Shown piece by piece: positions 35,167 to 43,294 of a stretch of DNA of 64,000 bases (position 1 is its first letter; each line of letters starts with the position of its first letter). A program made the position numbers and the translations under genes. This stretch comes from DASZIT01 sp052143315 (GTDB lineage Bacteria > Actinomycetota > Acidimicrobiia > Acidimicrobiales > RAAP-2), in NCBI GenBank assembly GCA_052143315.1, contig JBKQTE010000057.1, forward strand, positions 52,514 through 116,513, given 5' to 3'. The notes under the pieces were generated by a model, which saw only the letters and a list, made by a program, of their open reading frames with translations, ran no database searches and had not been told where the DNA came from.

Positions 35167-35640
35167 ATGAAACCCCCCTCCGAGCCGCCTTCGGACACGT
35201 CGCCGGTCAGGCTGACGGCCGGCCTTCCCGAGACGGTGCTGCCGGCCGAGCCCGAGGTGGTCGTGGCCGGCCTGGAGTCGGCCCTGGCCCAGCCGGGCGA
35301 GCGGCGACGCCACGCGGTGGCCGACGTGGTCCGCTCCCACCCCGCCTCGCTGGCCGCCTGGGCCACCCTCGGCTCGCTGGCCCGCGACGACGTGGAGGCG
35401 TACGCCTACTACCGGGTGGGCTACCACCGGGGCCTCGATGCGCTCCGGGCCGCCGGCTGGAAGGGCTCGGGGACGGTGCGGTGGTCCCACGACGAGAACC
35501 GGCCGTTCCTCCGCTGCCTCGACGGCCTGCGGTCGTCGGCCGGCTCCATCGGCGAGCAGCAGGAGGAGGAGCGCTGCGCCCTCTTCCTCCGCCAGCTCGA
35601 CCCCTCGTGGCGACCCGACCGGACGGGCATCCCGGCCTGA
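35167..35640 (+). CDS. DUF3151 family protein
   Basis: 157 residues, soluble. The motif YAYYRVGYHRGLDALRAAGWKGSG (about 80-103) followed by RWSHDENRPFLRCLDGL and the C-terminal GEQQEEERCALFLRQLDP are hallmarks of this actinobacterial family. Function is unknown; the mostly helical pattern suggests a TPR-like fold. Its stop overlaps the start of the lipoprotein gene (TGATG), so the two are coupled. Confidence 0.88.
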   Translation: MKPPSEPPSDTSPVRLTAGLPETVLPAEPEVVVAGLESALAQPGERRRHAVADVVRSHPASLAAWATLGSLARDDVEAYAYYRVGYHRGLDALRAAGWKGSGTVRWSHDENRPFLRCLDGLRSSAGSIGEQQEEERCALFLRQLDPSWRPDRTGIPA

Positions 35641-36173
35641 TGCGCATGCCGCGTGCCGGCCACCTGCGGCCCGCCTCTGCCGCCGCCCTGGCGCTCCTCG
35701 GGGCTGTGGCCCTGTCCGGCTGTGCCGGCCAGCCGTCCGGCACCCCGGCCCACCAGGTCGCCACCTGGGTGTCGGGGGAGGGGGTGGGCTCGTCGATCGG
35801 CGCCGTGGTGGCCGACGTCCGCAACGTCGACGTGTCGTTGAGGCAGCACGACCCGGTGGGTGAGATCCGATCGGTGTGCGCCCTGCTGGCCAGTGACGCC
35901 GCCAGCGGGAACGGCAACCTTCCCACCCCCGACCAGAAGCTGACCGACGACCTGTCCGATGCCTACGCCACCGCCTACGACGCCGGCGACGACTGCTACA
36001 ACGGCTCGGGTGGCAACCAGAAGCAGCTGGCCGAGTCGGCTTCGCTGCGGGTCAAGGCCCTGGCCCAGCTGGCCTCCGCCGTCGCCCGGATCACCGTCGT
36101 GACCGGTCAGGTGCCGTCCACCACGACCACCACCGCCCCGCCCGGCTCCAACGACGACCCGTTCGGGAGCTGA
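35640..36173 (+). CDS. lipoprotein of unknown function
   Basis: 177 residues. The signal peptide RPASAAALALLGAVALSGC ends in lipobox ALSGC (Cys about 28). The mature part is mostly helical, with two Cys (SVCALL, about 80, and DDCYNG, about 120) that could form a disulfide, and ends in a Thr-rich tail. No family is recognised. The ATG at 35640 shares its A with the stop of the DUF3151 gene, so the start is well fixed. Confidence 0.82.
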   Translation: MRMPRAGHLRPASAAALALLGAVALSGCAGQPSGTPAHQVATWVSGEGVGSSIGAVVADVRNVDVSLRQHDPVGEIRSVCALLASDAASGNGNLPTPDQKLTDDLSDAYATAYDAGDDCYNGSGGNQKQLAESASLRVKALAQLASAVARITVVTGQVPSTTTTTAPPGSNDDPFGS

Positions 36174-36180
36174 ACGGCGC

Positions 36181-36789
36181 GTGCCCGCACCCACCGGCGA
36201 CCTCGGCGTGGTCCCCGAGGGCGCCGACCCCGAAACCTACGACCGTCTCCGTCGCCGCGTGCTGTGGTCGATGCCGACCGGCCTCTACGTGGTGGGCAGC
36301 CGGGTGGGGGAACGGGCGAACCTGATGACCTGCAACCTGGTGATGCAGGTGTCGACCACCCCCAAGCTGGTGGCGGCGGCCATCGAGTCGGGCTCGCTGA
36401 CCCGCACCCTCGTCGAGGAGGGGGGTGCCTTCGCGGTCTGCGTCCTCGACCGACGGGACCGCGGCCTGGTACGACGGTTCGTGAAGCCGGTGGACCGGGT
36501 CGAGGTCGACGCCGCCGGTTCCCTGACGGCCCTGCAGGGGGAGCCGGTCCACGAGGTGACCGGTGGTCTACCGGTCCTGGACGTCTCCCTCGCCTGGCTG
36601 GCCTGCCGGGTACGTCAGGTGGTGGACCCCGGGAGCGGGACCGGGACCCCGGCCAGCCATCGGCTGTTCCTCGGCGAGGTGGTGGACGCCGGCGAGGCGT
36701 CCCACCGGACCGGTCCGTCGGAGGCACCGGAGCCGGAGGGCGGTGGGGTCCTCCGGATGGAGGACACCCGGATGAGCTACGGGGGGTGA
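36181..36789 (+). CDS. flavin reductase family protein
   Basis: 202 residues, FMN-binding split-barrel fold. LMTCNLVMQVSTTPKLVAAAI (about 49-69) is the FMN-binding motif in which N and Ser/Thr residues contact the flavin; the N-terminal LWSMPTGLYVVGSRVGERANL is typical. It probably reduces free FMN/FAD with NAD(P)H or is a related flavoprotein. The GTG at 36181 is 8 nt after the lipoprotein stop, so it may be the third gene of that transcription unit. Confidence 0.87.
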   Translation: MPAPTGDLGVVPEGADPETYDRLRRRVLWSMPTGLYVVGSRVGERANLMTCNLVMQVSTTPKLVAAAIESGSLTRTLVEEGGAFAVCVLDRRDRGLVRRFVKPVDRVEVDAAGSLTALQGEPVHEVTGGLPVLDVSLAWLACRVRQVVDPGSGTGTPASHRLFLGEVVDAGEASHRTGPSEAPEPEGGGVLRMEDTRMSYGG

Positions 36790-36817
36790 GGGCCGGTACC
36801 GGTGGTGCCGGTGGCGG

Positions 36818-37054
36818 TCAGGCCTCGTCCGGCCGGACCTTCGGGCGCAGGTCGACCCGGAGGACGAGGATCCCGTCGACCAGCTCGGCCTGGGCGTCGC
36901 CCAGCATGGCGTAGTCCATGAAGTCGACCTGCATCTGCTCTTTGAACCGGGCCCGCTCCGGCCCCTCGATGGGCGGCAATCCCCGGTCCCGGACGGCGTT
37001 CGCCCTGGCCCGGAAGCGGTCCACCATGGCTTGAGGGTCGAATCCGTCGGGCAC
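36818..37054 (-). CDS. small conserved hypothetical protein
   Basis: 78 residues, helical with a charged core (DRFRARANAVRDRG, FKEQMQVDFMDYAML) and a C-terminal strand LVDGILVLRVDLRP. No family is recognised. The start is GTG 37054 because TACGAT ends exactly 6 nt upstream, matching the leaderless pattern seen elsewhere in the window; ATG 37087 is an in-frame alternative 11 residues longer that would include that hexamer. Confidence 0.62.
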   Translation of the reverse strand: MPDGFDPQAMVDRFRARANAVRDRGLPPIEGPERARFKEQMQVDFMDYAMLGDAQAELVDGILVLRVDLRPKVRPDEA

Positions 37055-37060
37055 GGACCG

Positions 37061-37066
37061 ATCGTA
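37061..37066 (-). promoter_or_regulatory. -10 hexamer, leaderless promoter of the small gene at 37054
   Basis: TACGAT on the minus strand, ending 6 nt before the GTG at 37054. Confidence 0.45.
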
Positions 37067-37106
37067 CCGGCCGGGTCGATGCGTCACGAGCCGACGGCCT
37101 CCGCAC

Positions 37107-37112
37107 TACACT
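37107..37112 (+). promoter_or_regulatory. -10 hexamer of the small Cys-containing gene
   Basis: TACACT about 85 nt upstream of the GTG at 37197. This gives a real leader, in keeping with the good Shine-Dalgarno of that gene. Confidence 0.35.
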
Positions 37113-37196
37113 GGTGACAGATTTGTGAACGGCAGACACCCCGGTCGGACGGGCCGGAGCGGTGCTGCCTGAGCCGGGGGACAAGGAGTTGTTTCG

Positions 37197-37406
37197 GTGA
37201 AGAAGGGACGGCATCGCCGCTTCGAAGAGGCCCGCAGTCTGAAGCGCTCCGTCGCGACCGCGAACAGGAGCTGCCCCGAGTGCGGTGCCGAACCGGAGGA
37301 CAAGCACGCCTCGTGGTGCCTGGCCACCGAGGACGAGTACGACGAGATCCTGGGCACCGCCAACGGGCACAGCGCCTACGCCGAGGACGACCCCCTGGCC
37401 GAGTGA
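37197..37406 (+). CDS. small Cys-containing protein (zinc-ribbon-like)
   Basis: 69 residues. A basic N-terminus (KKGRHRRFEEARSLKRS) precedes CPECGAEPEDKHASWC (about 26-41), where the CxxC pair and a third Cys after a His could bind zinc. The tail is acidic. AAGGAG lies 8 nt before the GTG start at 37197, a strong signal. No family is recognised; small actinobacterial proteins of this type are usually unannotated. It ends 10 nt before the end of the convergent Cys-cluster gene. Confidence 0.7.
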   Translation: MKKGRHRRFEEARSLKRSVATANRSCPECGAEPEDKHASWCLATEDEYDEILGTANGHSAYAEDDPLAE

Positions 37407-37416
37407 CCTTCGGGCG

Positions 37417-38166
37417 CTACCGGCGGACGGTGGGGTGGGGGAGGAGCGTGACCGTGGCTCCCGGGGCGGTGCGCTCGTCGAGGTAGGCCGCCAGGCGCCG
37501 GTAGACCTTCTTTCCGGCCATGGTCTCCAGCTCGGTGCGCATGGAGACGTAGACGGGCTCGTGGCCCACGAACGCCTTGGGGTCCTCGGTGCACCACCAG
37601 TGGAACTCCTGGCCACCTTCTCCCCAGTGGCGCCGGTCCCACTGCCGGACCACCGAGGTGACGTGGCCGTCGGGCGACGTCTCGTCCTCCCGGCGGAGCG
37701 GGAGCTGCCAGCAGACCTCGGGCTTGAGCTCGACATGGCTGATGCCCCGGTCGATGGCCGCCTTGTGGAGGGCGCAACCGGCGCCGGCCGGGAAGCCCGG
37801 GCGGTTGAGGAAGATGCACGCCCCGTCGACCATGCGGGTACCGAGGTCCCCGTCGGCCAGCTTCTTGACCACGCCCTTCTGGCCCTGCTTGTGGAACTGC
37901 CACACGTCGGGGGTGAGGGTGGTGGCCGCCCGCTCCACCGCCCGGGCGTCCTTCTTCCCGGTGAAGTGGGCGCCGTACGAGCAGCAGCCCTGCACCAGCT
38001 CCGGGGCGGGGCCGGTGAGGACCCCTTGGCACCCCTGGCCGAAGATGCACGTCCACGAGCTGGTCAGGAACGTGACGTCGAACTGCCAGGTGCGCTCCTC
38101 GTCGGGATCCTGGAAGCTGATCCATTCGTGGGCGTCGACGGGTACCGGTGTGCGAGCGGGGGACAC
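37417..38166 (-). CDS. conserved Cys-rich protein
   Basis: 249 residues. Cys-containing motifs are CIFGQGCQG (about 37-45), GCCSYGAHFTGKK (about 57-69), DGACIFLNRPGFPAGAGCALH (about 110-130), CWQLPLRR and HWWCTED. This resembles cysteine-cluster proteins thought to bind zinc or iron-sulfur, but I cannot name a family with certainty. The GTG at 38166 has CATCAT ending 6 nt upstream, consistent with a leaderless start. It is divergent from the NfuA-like gene with only 6 bp between the two starts, so their promoters must overlap each other's coding sequence. Confidence 0.78.
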   Translation of the reverse strand: MSPARTPVPVDAHEWISFQDPDEERTWQFDVTFLTSSWTCIFGQGCQGVLTGPAPELVQGCCSYGAHFTGKKDARAVERAATTLTPDVWQFHKQGQKGVVKKLADGDLGTRMVDGACIFLNRPGFPAGAGCALHKAAIDRGISHVELKPEVCWQLPLRREDETSPDGHVTSVVRQWDRRHWGEGGQEFHWWCTEDPKAFVGHEPVYVSMRTELETMAGKKVYRRLAAYLDERTAPGATVTLLPHPTVRR

Positions 38167-38172
38167 TCCCTT

Positions 38173-38835
38173 ATGATGGCAGGCATGATCGAAGACCGTG
38201 TGGACGTCCTTCCGGTGCTGACCGTCACCAGTGACGCACGCGCCACGGTGCTCGAGGTGCTGGCCAACGAGTCCGACCCGGCGTCGCTGGCTCTCTGGCT
38301 GGAGATCAGCGGGGTGGGCGAGGACGCCTACACCTACGACATGTACTTCCAGGCGCTGGCCGACACCGGGCCCGGCGACGTGGTCCAGGACGACGACCAG
38401 CTGCCGGTGGTGATCCCGAGCGACAGCGTGGAGCGCCTGCAGGGGGCCACCCTCGACTTCGTCACCGACGCCGGCGGCGAGGGCGGCCTGGTGATCGTCA
38501 ATCCGAACACCCCGCCGACCGCGGCGCCGCGGCTGGTCGCTCCCGATGTCGACCTCTCCGACCCGGTGGCCCGGCGGGTGGTCGCCGTCCTCGAGGAGCA
38601 GGTCAACCCGAGCATCGCCGCCCACGGCGGGCGCGCCGACCTGGTGGCGGTCAAGGATGCCGCCGTCTACCTGCGACTGAGCGGCGGGTGTCAGGGCTGC
38701 GGCATGGCCAAGGCCACGCTCTCCCAGGGCATCGAGGTGATGCTGCGCGAGGCGATCCCTGAGATCACCGAGATCGTCGACGTGACCGACCACGCCGACG
38801 GCACCAACCCGTACTTCGAGCCGGCCAACAGCTGA
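38173..38835 (+). CDS. NfuA-like iron-sulfur cluster carrier
   Basis: About 220 residues. The N-terminal half (about 10-110) resembles a degenerate A-type (IscA/HesB) domain without its cysteines. The C-terminal half is a NifU_C domain: VNPSIAAHGGRADLVAV followed by CQGCGMAKATLSQGIE (about 176-190) with the cluster-binding CxxC. Such proteins pass [4Fe-4S] clusters to apo-targets. The start is ambiguous among ATG 38173, 38176 and 38185; none has a strong ribosome binding site. It is divergent from the Cys-rich gene, a pairing that might reflect shared iron-sulfur or metal biology. Confidence 0.88.
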   Translation: MMAGMIEDRVDVLPVLTVTSDARATVLEVLANESDPASLALWLEISGVGEDAYTYDMYFQALADTGPGDVVQDDDQLPVVIPSDSVERLQGATLDFVTDAGGEGGLVIVNPNTPPTAAPRLVAPDVDLSDPVARRVVAVLEEQVNPSIAAHGGRADLVAVKDAAVYLRLSGGCQGCGMAKATLSQGIEVMLREAIPEITEIVDVTDHADGTNPYFEPANS

Positions 38836-38866
38836 GCCGGCCGGTCCCCCCGCCCCCCCGGTCGGT

Positions 38867-39496
38867 TCAGGGGGCGAGCTCGGCGACGGCCGTGATGGCC
38901 AGGGCCACCATGTCGCCCACCACCACCGCGCCGGTCTCGATGGCGGCGTTCCACCGGAGGCCGAAGTCCTTCCGGTTGACCAGGGCGTCCGCCGTGAACC
39001 GGGCGGTGCGCCGCCCGTCCGCCTGAGCGGTACCCACCGGCAGCCCACTGCCCGTGTGGAGGTTGGTGGCGGTGACCTCGAACACCACCGGGTGGCTGAC
39101 GTCCCGGATGGTCAGTCTGGCATCGAGCACGTGGCGCCCGGCCCTCGACCGGAGTCCCTGCCCGGCCAGTGTGAGCGTGGGCCACCGCTCCACGTCGAAG
39201 AAGGCCGCCGACCGGAGGTGCTCGTCGCGAGCGGCGTCCCCTGTCGTCACCGAGGTGGCGTCGGCGATGGCCTGGACCGACGAGTCGGAGGGATCCGCCG
39301 TCACGTGGATGGAGCCCGCCACCCGGGTGAAGGTGCCGGTGACCTTGGACACCAGCAGGTGCTTGGCCACGAAGCCGATCGAGCTCCGGGTCGGATCCAC
39401 CACCCAATGGCCCGCCGGGATCACCGGAACCGAGCCACCGGTGGGGCGACGTTCGACGAACGTGGGGAGGGCGGCGCCGTCGTCGGGTGAGGTCAT
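38867..39496 (-). CDS. YceI family protein
   Basis: 209 residues. The lipocalin-like YceI domain begins HWVVDPTRSSIGFVAKHLLVSKVTGTF (about 30-56) and continues with RDEHLRSAAFFDVERWPTLT (about 90-110) and RKDFGLRWNAAIETGAVVVGD (about 175-195), all typical. The family binds isoprenoid-type lipids. No signal peptide is present, so it is probably cytosolic. The start is ATG 39496; AAGGA lies about 12 nt upstream. Confidence 0.92.
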   Translation of the reverse strand: MTSPDDGAALPTFVERRPTGGSVPVIPAGHWVVDPTRSSIGFVAKHLLVSKVTGTFTRVAGSIHVTADPSDSSVQAIADATSVTTGDAARDEHLRSAAFFDVERWPTLTLAGQGLRSRAGRHVLDARLTIRDVSHPVVFEVTATNLHTGSGLPVGTAQADGRRTARFTADALVNRKDFGLRWNAAIETGAVVVGDMVALAITAVAELAP

Positions 39497-39573
39497 GGGA
39501 TGGACATCCTTGCCATGGGGACCGCCGCGGTCACGAGCGCCGCACGATACACCGTCTCCACCGGCGCGTCCGG

Positions 39574-39579
39574 TACCTT
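39574..39579 (+). promoter_or_regulatory. -10 hexamer, leaderless promoter of the prepilin-peptidase-like gene
   Basis: TACCTT ending 7 nt before the GTG at 39587. It decides the start of that gene. Confidence 0.4.
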
Positions 39580-39586
39580 GCAGCTT

Positions 39587-40426
39587 GTGAACGACGTGCT
39601 GGTTGCCGCCATGACCGCTGCCGGCCTGGTGGTCGGGGCGGCCCTCGATCCGGTCGGACAGCGACTGGCCGACCGCAGCCGGGCGGCCGAGGAGCACCAG
39701 CGCCTGGCCCGTGAGGCCGACAAGCGCCGGGCCGGGACGCCGGCGCCCGACGACGCCGGACCGGCGTCGGACGAGCCCGTCGTCGACGACCGGTCGGGCA
39801 CCGACGAGCCCGAGCCGTCGGGTGTGGCCGACGCCCACAACCTGCTGGCGCAGGGACGGTCGCCGTCGCGGACAGTGGCGGCGGCGGTGCTCACCGGCGG
39901 GCTCTTCGCCGGACTGGCGGTCGAGTTCGGCCCCGATGTGGTGTTGGCTCCTTTCGCGGTGTTCTTCGCCATGCTCGTCTCGGTGTCGATCACCGACCTC
40001 TCCCACCGCCTGGTGCCCCGGTGGGCGATCTACGGCTCGGTCGCCCTGATCGTGCCACTGCTGGTTGTCACCTCGGCGGTCGACCACCGGTGGGACCACC
40101 TGTGGGGGGCCGCCATCGGCGGGGCGGTGGCGTTCGTCGTCTTCTTCGCCATCTGGTGGTTCGTCCCCCGCGGCATGGGCTACGGCGACGTCCGCCTGGC
40201 CGGGGTCATCGGCATCACCACCGGCTACCTGAGCCTGATCCACGCCTACCTGGCCTTTCTGGCCGGCTTCGTCATCGGTATGGTCTTCGGGTTGGTGATG
40301 ATGGCGGTGCTGGCCTCCGGTCGCAAGACCAAGATCCCCTTCGCCCCTGCCTTAGCCATCGGCGCGGTGGTGGCCGTCTTCTTCGGTAGCCATCTGGCCC
40401 ACAGCCTGTTCGGCACCGGATCGTGA
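39587..40426 (+). CDS. A24 family peptidase (type IV prepilin peptidase-like)
   Basis: 279 residues. TM helices occur at about 5-22 and from about 100 to the C-terminus. The two catalytic aspartates are in SITDLSHRLVP (about 130) and in the GxGD-type motif MGYGDVRLAG (about 197). The N-terminus lacks the four-Cys domain of classical PilD; instead there is an acidic, charged linker (about 30-90). It should cleave prepilin-like leader peptides, but no pilin genes are in the window. GTG 39587 is preferred because of TACCTT upstream and because the TM begins there; ATG 39500 is in frame but would nearly abut the divergent YceI start. Confidence 0.85.
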   Translation: MNDVLVAAMTAAGLVVGAALDPVGQRLADRSRAAEEHQRLAREADKRRAGTPAPDDAGPASDEPVVDDRSGTDEPEPSGVADAHNLLAQGRSPSRTVAAAVLTGGLFAGLAVEFGPDVVLAPFAVFFAMLVSVSITDLSHRLVPRWAIYGSVALIVPLLVVTSAVDHRWDHLWGAAIGGAVAFVVFFAIWWFVPRGMGYGDVRLAGVIGITTGYLSLIHAYLAFLAGFVIGMVFGLVMMAVLASGRKTKIPFAPALAIGAVVAVFFGSHLAHSLFGTGS

Positions 40427-40491
40427 CGTTGCGGCCCGGTGGGGCGCCGGGCACGGCGCCGATGCGGGACGGGACGCTTCCCACCCCCGAG

Positions 40492-40497
40492 TAGATT
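40492..40497 (+). promoter_or_regulatory. -10 hexamer, leaderless promoter of the aro operon
   Basis: TAGATT ending 7 nt before the aroC ATG at 40505; no Shine-Dalgarno between. Confidence 0.5.
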
Positions 40498-40504
40498 TGC
40501 CGCC

Positions 40505-41725
40505 ATGTTGCGCTACCTGACCGCCGGAGAGTCCCATGGTCGCGCCCTGGTGGTGGTGGTCGAGGGCATGCCCGCCGGCCTGCTGGTCACCGCCGAGGAC
40601 ATCCAGCGGGGCCTGGCGCGCCGCCGGCTCGGCTACGGCCGGGGGCCTCGTATGCGCTTCGAGGCCGATGAGATCACCCTCATCGGAGGGATCCGCCACG
40701 GGCGGACGTTGGGCTCGCCGGTGGCCATCGAGATCGCCAACACCGAGTGGCCGAAGTGGGAGCAGGAGATGTCACCGGCGCCCGGGCTCCCGTCCAAGGT
40801 CCTGACCCAGCCCCGGCCCGGTCACGCCGACCTGGCCGGCATGCTCAAGTACGGCCTCGATGACGCCCGCGACGTCCTCGAGCGCGCCTCGGCCCGGGAG
40901 ACGGCGGCACGGGTGGCGGCCGGCACGCTGGCCCGGCTGCTGCTGTGGCAGATCGGCATCGACATCATGAGCCACGTCGTCCAGCTCGGCCCGGAGCGGT
41001 CGGTGGCGGACGGGCTGCCCACCATGGCCGATCTCGTGCGTATCGACGAGTCGCCGGTGCGTTGCGCCGACCCCGAGGCCGAGGCCAGGATGATCGCCGC
41101 GGTCAAGGCGGCCGCCAAGGACGGGGACTCCCTGGGCGGGGTGGCCGAGGTCCTCGCCTACGGCGTGCCGGTGGGACTCGGGAGCCACGTCCACTGGGAC
41201 CGGCGGTTGGACGCCCTGCTGGCCCAGGCCCTGATGAGCATCCAGGCCGTCAAGGCGGTGGAGATCGGTGACGGCCGGGAGCTCCCGTCCATGCGCGGCT
41301 CGGTGGCCCACGACGCCATCCGGGTGGCCGATCCCGACGCCGACGGTACCGCCGGGGTGCTGGGCGGCGGCTACGTGCGCGACACCCACCGGGCCGGGGG
41401 GATCGAGGGCGGCATGTCCACCGGGTCGCCCATCGTGGCCCGCGTGTCGATGAAGCCGTTGGCCACCCTCAACCGCCCCACCCTCGAGACGGTGGACGTG
41501 GTGACCAAGGAGTCGACCGTCTCGTTCAAGGAGCGTACCGACGTGACCGCCGTGCCGGCCATGGGCGTGGTGGCCGAAACGATGACGGCCCTGGTCCTCG
41601 CCTCCGAGGCGCTGCGCAAGTTCGGGGGCGACTCGGTGGAGGAGTTCCGCCGCAACCGCCTGGGGTACCTGGCGTCGCTGGGCGACACCCCTTCGGCGGC
41701 CGCCCCCGTACCGTCCGATGCCTGA
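40505..41725 (+). CDS. aroC: chorismate synthase
   Basis: 406 residues. MLRYLTAGESHGRALV (1-16), RGYGRGPRMRFEADE, RPGHADLAGMLKYGLDDARDVLERASARETAARVAAG (about 98-134) and GIEGGMSTGSPIVARV (about 299) are signature motifs, with the invariant FMN and phosphate-binding His/Arg residues. It makes chorismate from EPSP using reduced FMN, the end of the shikimate pathway. It is the first gene of aroC-aroK-aroB-aroQ; its stop overlaps aroK by 8 nt. Confidence 0.97.
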   Translation: MLRYLTAGESHGRALVVVVEGMPAGLLVTAEDIQRGLARRRLGYGRGPRMRFEADEITLIGGIRHGRTLGSPVAIEIANTEWPKWEQEMSPAPGLPSKVLTQPRPGHADLAGMLKYGLDDARDVLERASARETAARVAAGTLARLLLWQIGIDIMSHVVQLGPERSVADGLPTMADLVRIDESPVRCADPEAEARMIAAVKAAAKDGDSLGGVAEVLAYGVPVGLGSHVHWDRRLDALLAQALMSIQAVKAVEIGDGRELPSMRGSVAHDAIRVADPDADGTAGVLGGGYVRDTHRAGGIEGGMSTGSPIVARVSMKPLATLNRPTLETVDVVTKESTVSFKERTDVTAVPAMGVVAETMTALVLASEALRKFGGDSVEEFRRNRLGYLASLGDTPSAAAPVPSDA

Positions 41726-42242
41726 CCGGCTCCTGCTGGTGGGGATGATGGGCGTGGGCAAGTCCACCGTGGGACGTCTGGTGGCCTACCGGCTCGGATG
41801 GCGGTACCTCGACTCCGACGCCCAGGTCATGGCCGACACCGGGCGCACCGTCCCGGAGATCTTCGCCGAGGCGGGGGAGGCGGCCTTCCGGGCCGAGGAG
41901 AGCCGGGTGCTGGCCGAGGCGGTGTCGGGCACCGACCACGTAGTGGTGTCGGTGGCCGGCGGGGCGGTGCTGTCGGAGGCCAACCGTGCCCTGCTCGTGC
42001 GATCGGGGTCGGTGGTCTGGCTGCGGGCCGACCCGGCCACGCTGGCGGCGAGGGTGGGCTCCGGCGTCGGGCGGCCGTTGCTCGGCGCCGACCCGGTGGC
42101 CGCCCTGGCGGCGTTGGACGAGGAGCGCCGACCGTTGTACGAATCGGTCGCCGCCCTGGTGGTCGATGTCGACACCCTCACCCCCGAGCAGGTGGCCGAC
42201 CGGGTGGTCGACGGGCTGGGCCTGTCCCGGGTCGTCTCGTGA
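41718..42242 (+). CDS. aroK: shikimate kinase
   Basis: 174 residues. The P-loop GMMGVGKSTVG is at 9-19, the shikimate-binding DSDAQV at about 32-37 with FRAEESRVL following, and the Gly-rich VAGGAVL at about 78. The lid Arg is in GRPLLG. It phosphorylates shikimate with ATP. It overlaps aroC by 8 nt upstream and aroB by 4 nt downstream (GTGA), so it is translationally coupled on both sides. Confidence 0.97.
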   Translation: MPDRLLLVGMMGVGKSTVGRLVAYRLGWRYLDSDAQVMADTGRTVPEIFAEAGEAAFRAEESRVLAEAVSGTDHVVVSVAGGAVLSEANRALLVRSGSVVWLRADPATLAARVGSGVGRPLLGADPVAALAALDEERRPLYESVAALVVDVDTLTPEQVADRVVDGLGLSRVVS

Positions 42243-43294
42243 TCACCGTCCCGGTGGAGCTGGGCGACCGCCGCTACGACGTGGTGGTGGGCGACGGCGC
42301 TCGACACCGGCTGGCCGCGTTGGTGGCCTCGGTGGTGCCCGGCGCCGACCGGGCCGCGGTGGTGACCCAGGAGTCGATCCCGGTGGTGGTCGACCCCGGG
42401 CTCCCCTTCGAACGGTTCACCGTGCCCGACGGCGAGGCGGCCAAGTCGCTGGCGGTGGTGGAGGAGCTGTGCCGGGGATTCGCCCGGAGCGGGCTGAGCC
42501 GCGGCGACGTGGTGGTGGCGGTGGGCGGCGGCGTGGTGACCGACCTGGCCGGGTTCGCCGCCGCCTCCTTCCACCGGGGCACGGCCTACGTCAACGTCGC
42601 CACGTCGCTGCTGGCACAGGTGGACGCCGCCATCGGAGGAAAGACCGGGGTGAACCTTCCGGAGGGGAAGAACCTGGTGGGAGCCTTCTGGCAGCCCCGG
42701 GCGGTGCTGTGTGACACCGAGGTGCTGGCCACCCTCCCGCCCCGGGAGTGGGCGTCGGGCCGCGGCGAGATGGCCAAGTACGCCTTTCTGGGGGCCGGCA
42801 AGACGGCGGCGCCGGACGCCTCGCTGCTCGATCTGGACCTGACCGAGCAGGTGGCCCGGTGCGTGGCGGTGAAGGCGGAGGTGGTCGCCCGCGACGAGCG
42901 GGAAGGGGACCGGCGCATGGTGCTCAACTACGGGCACACCCTGGGTCACGCCCTGGAGGCCTCGAACTTCGGAGCCGACGGGGGGCCCGACCTCCGCCAC
43001 GGCGAGGCGGTGGCTGTCGGCCTGGTCTTCGCCGCCCTGCTGGCCCGGCGACTGGGCCGGATCGACGACGAGCGGGTGGCCCTGCACCGGCGGGTGGTGG
43101 CCGGGTTCGACCTGTCGGCCGAGCTGCCGCCCGGGGTCGAGTCCGCCCGGCTGGTGTCGTTCATGGCCCGGGACAAGAAGTCCCACCACGACCTGACCTT
43201 CGTCCTCGACGGGCCGAACGGCCCGGAGGCGGTCCGGGGCGTGGACGAGGCCGACGTGGTGGCTACCCTTGCGGAGATGGGAGCAACCTCGTGA
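42239..43294 (+). CDS. aroB: 3-dehydroquinate synthase
   Basis: 351 residues. The NAD site is DVVVAVGGGVVTDLAGFAAASFHRGTAYVNVATSLLAQVDAAIGGKTGVN (about 85-134), and zinc ligands are in EWASGRGEMAKYAFL (about 172), LNYGHTLGHALE (about 230) and RHGEAVAVGL (about 253). It cyclises DAHP to 3-dehydroquinate. The GTG start overlaps aroK by 4 nt and the stop overlaps aroQ by 4 nt. Confidence 0.97.
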   Translation: MITVPVELGDRRYDVVVGDGARHRLAALVASVVPGADRAAVVTQESIPVVVDPGLPFERFTVPDGEAAKSLAVVEELCRGFARSGLSRGDVVVAVGGGVVTDLAGFAAASFHRGTAYVNVATSLLAQVDAAIGGKTGVNLPEGKNLVGAFWQPRAVLCDTEVLATLPPREWASGRGEMAKYAFLGAGKTAAPDASLLDLDLTEQVARCVAVKAEVVARDEREGDRRMVLNYGHTLGHALEASNFGADGGPDLRHGEAVAVGLVFAALLARRLGRIDDERVALHRRVVAGFDLSAELPPGVESARLVSFMARDKKSHHDLTFVLDGPNGPEAVRGVDEADVVATLAEMGATS

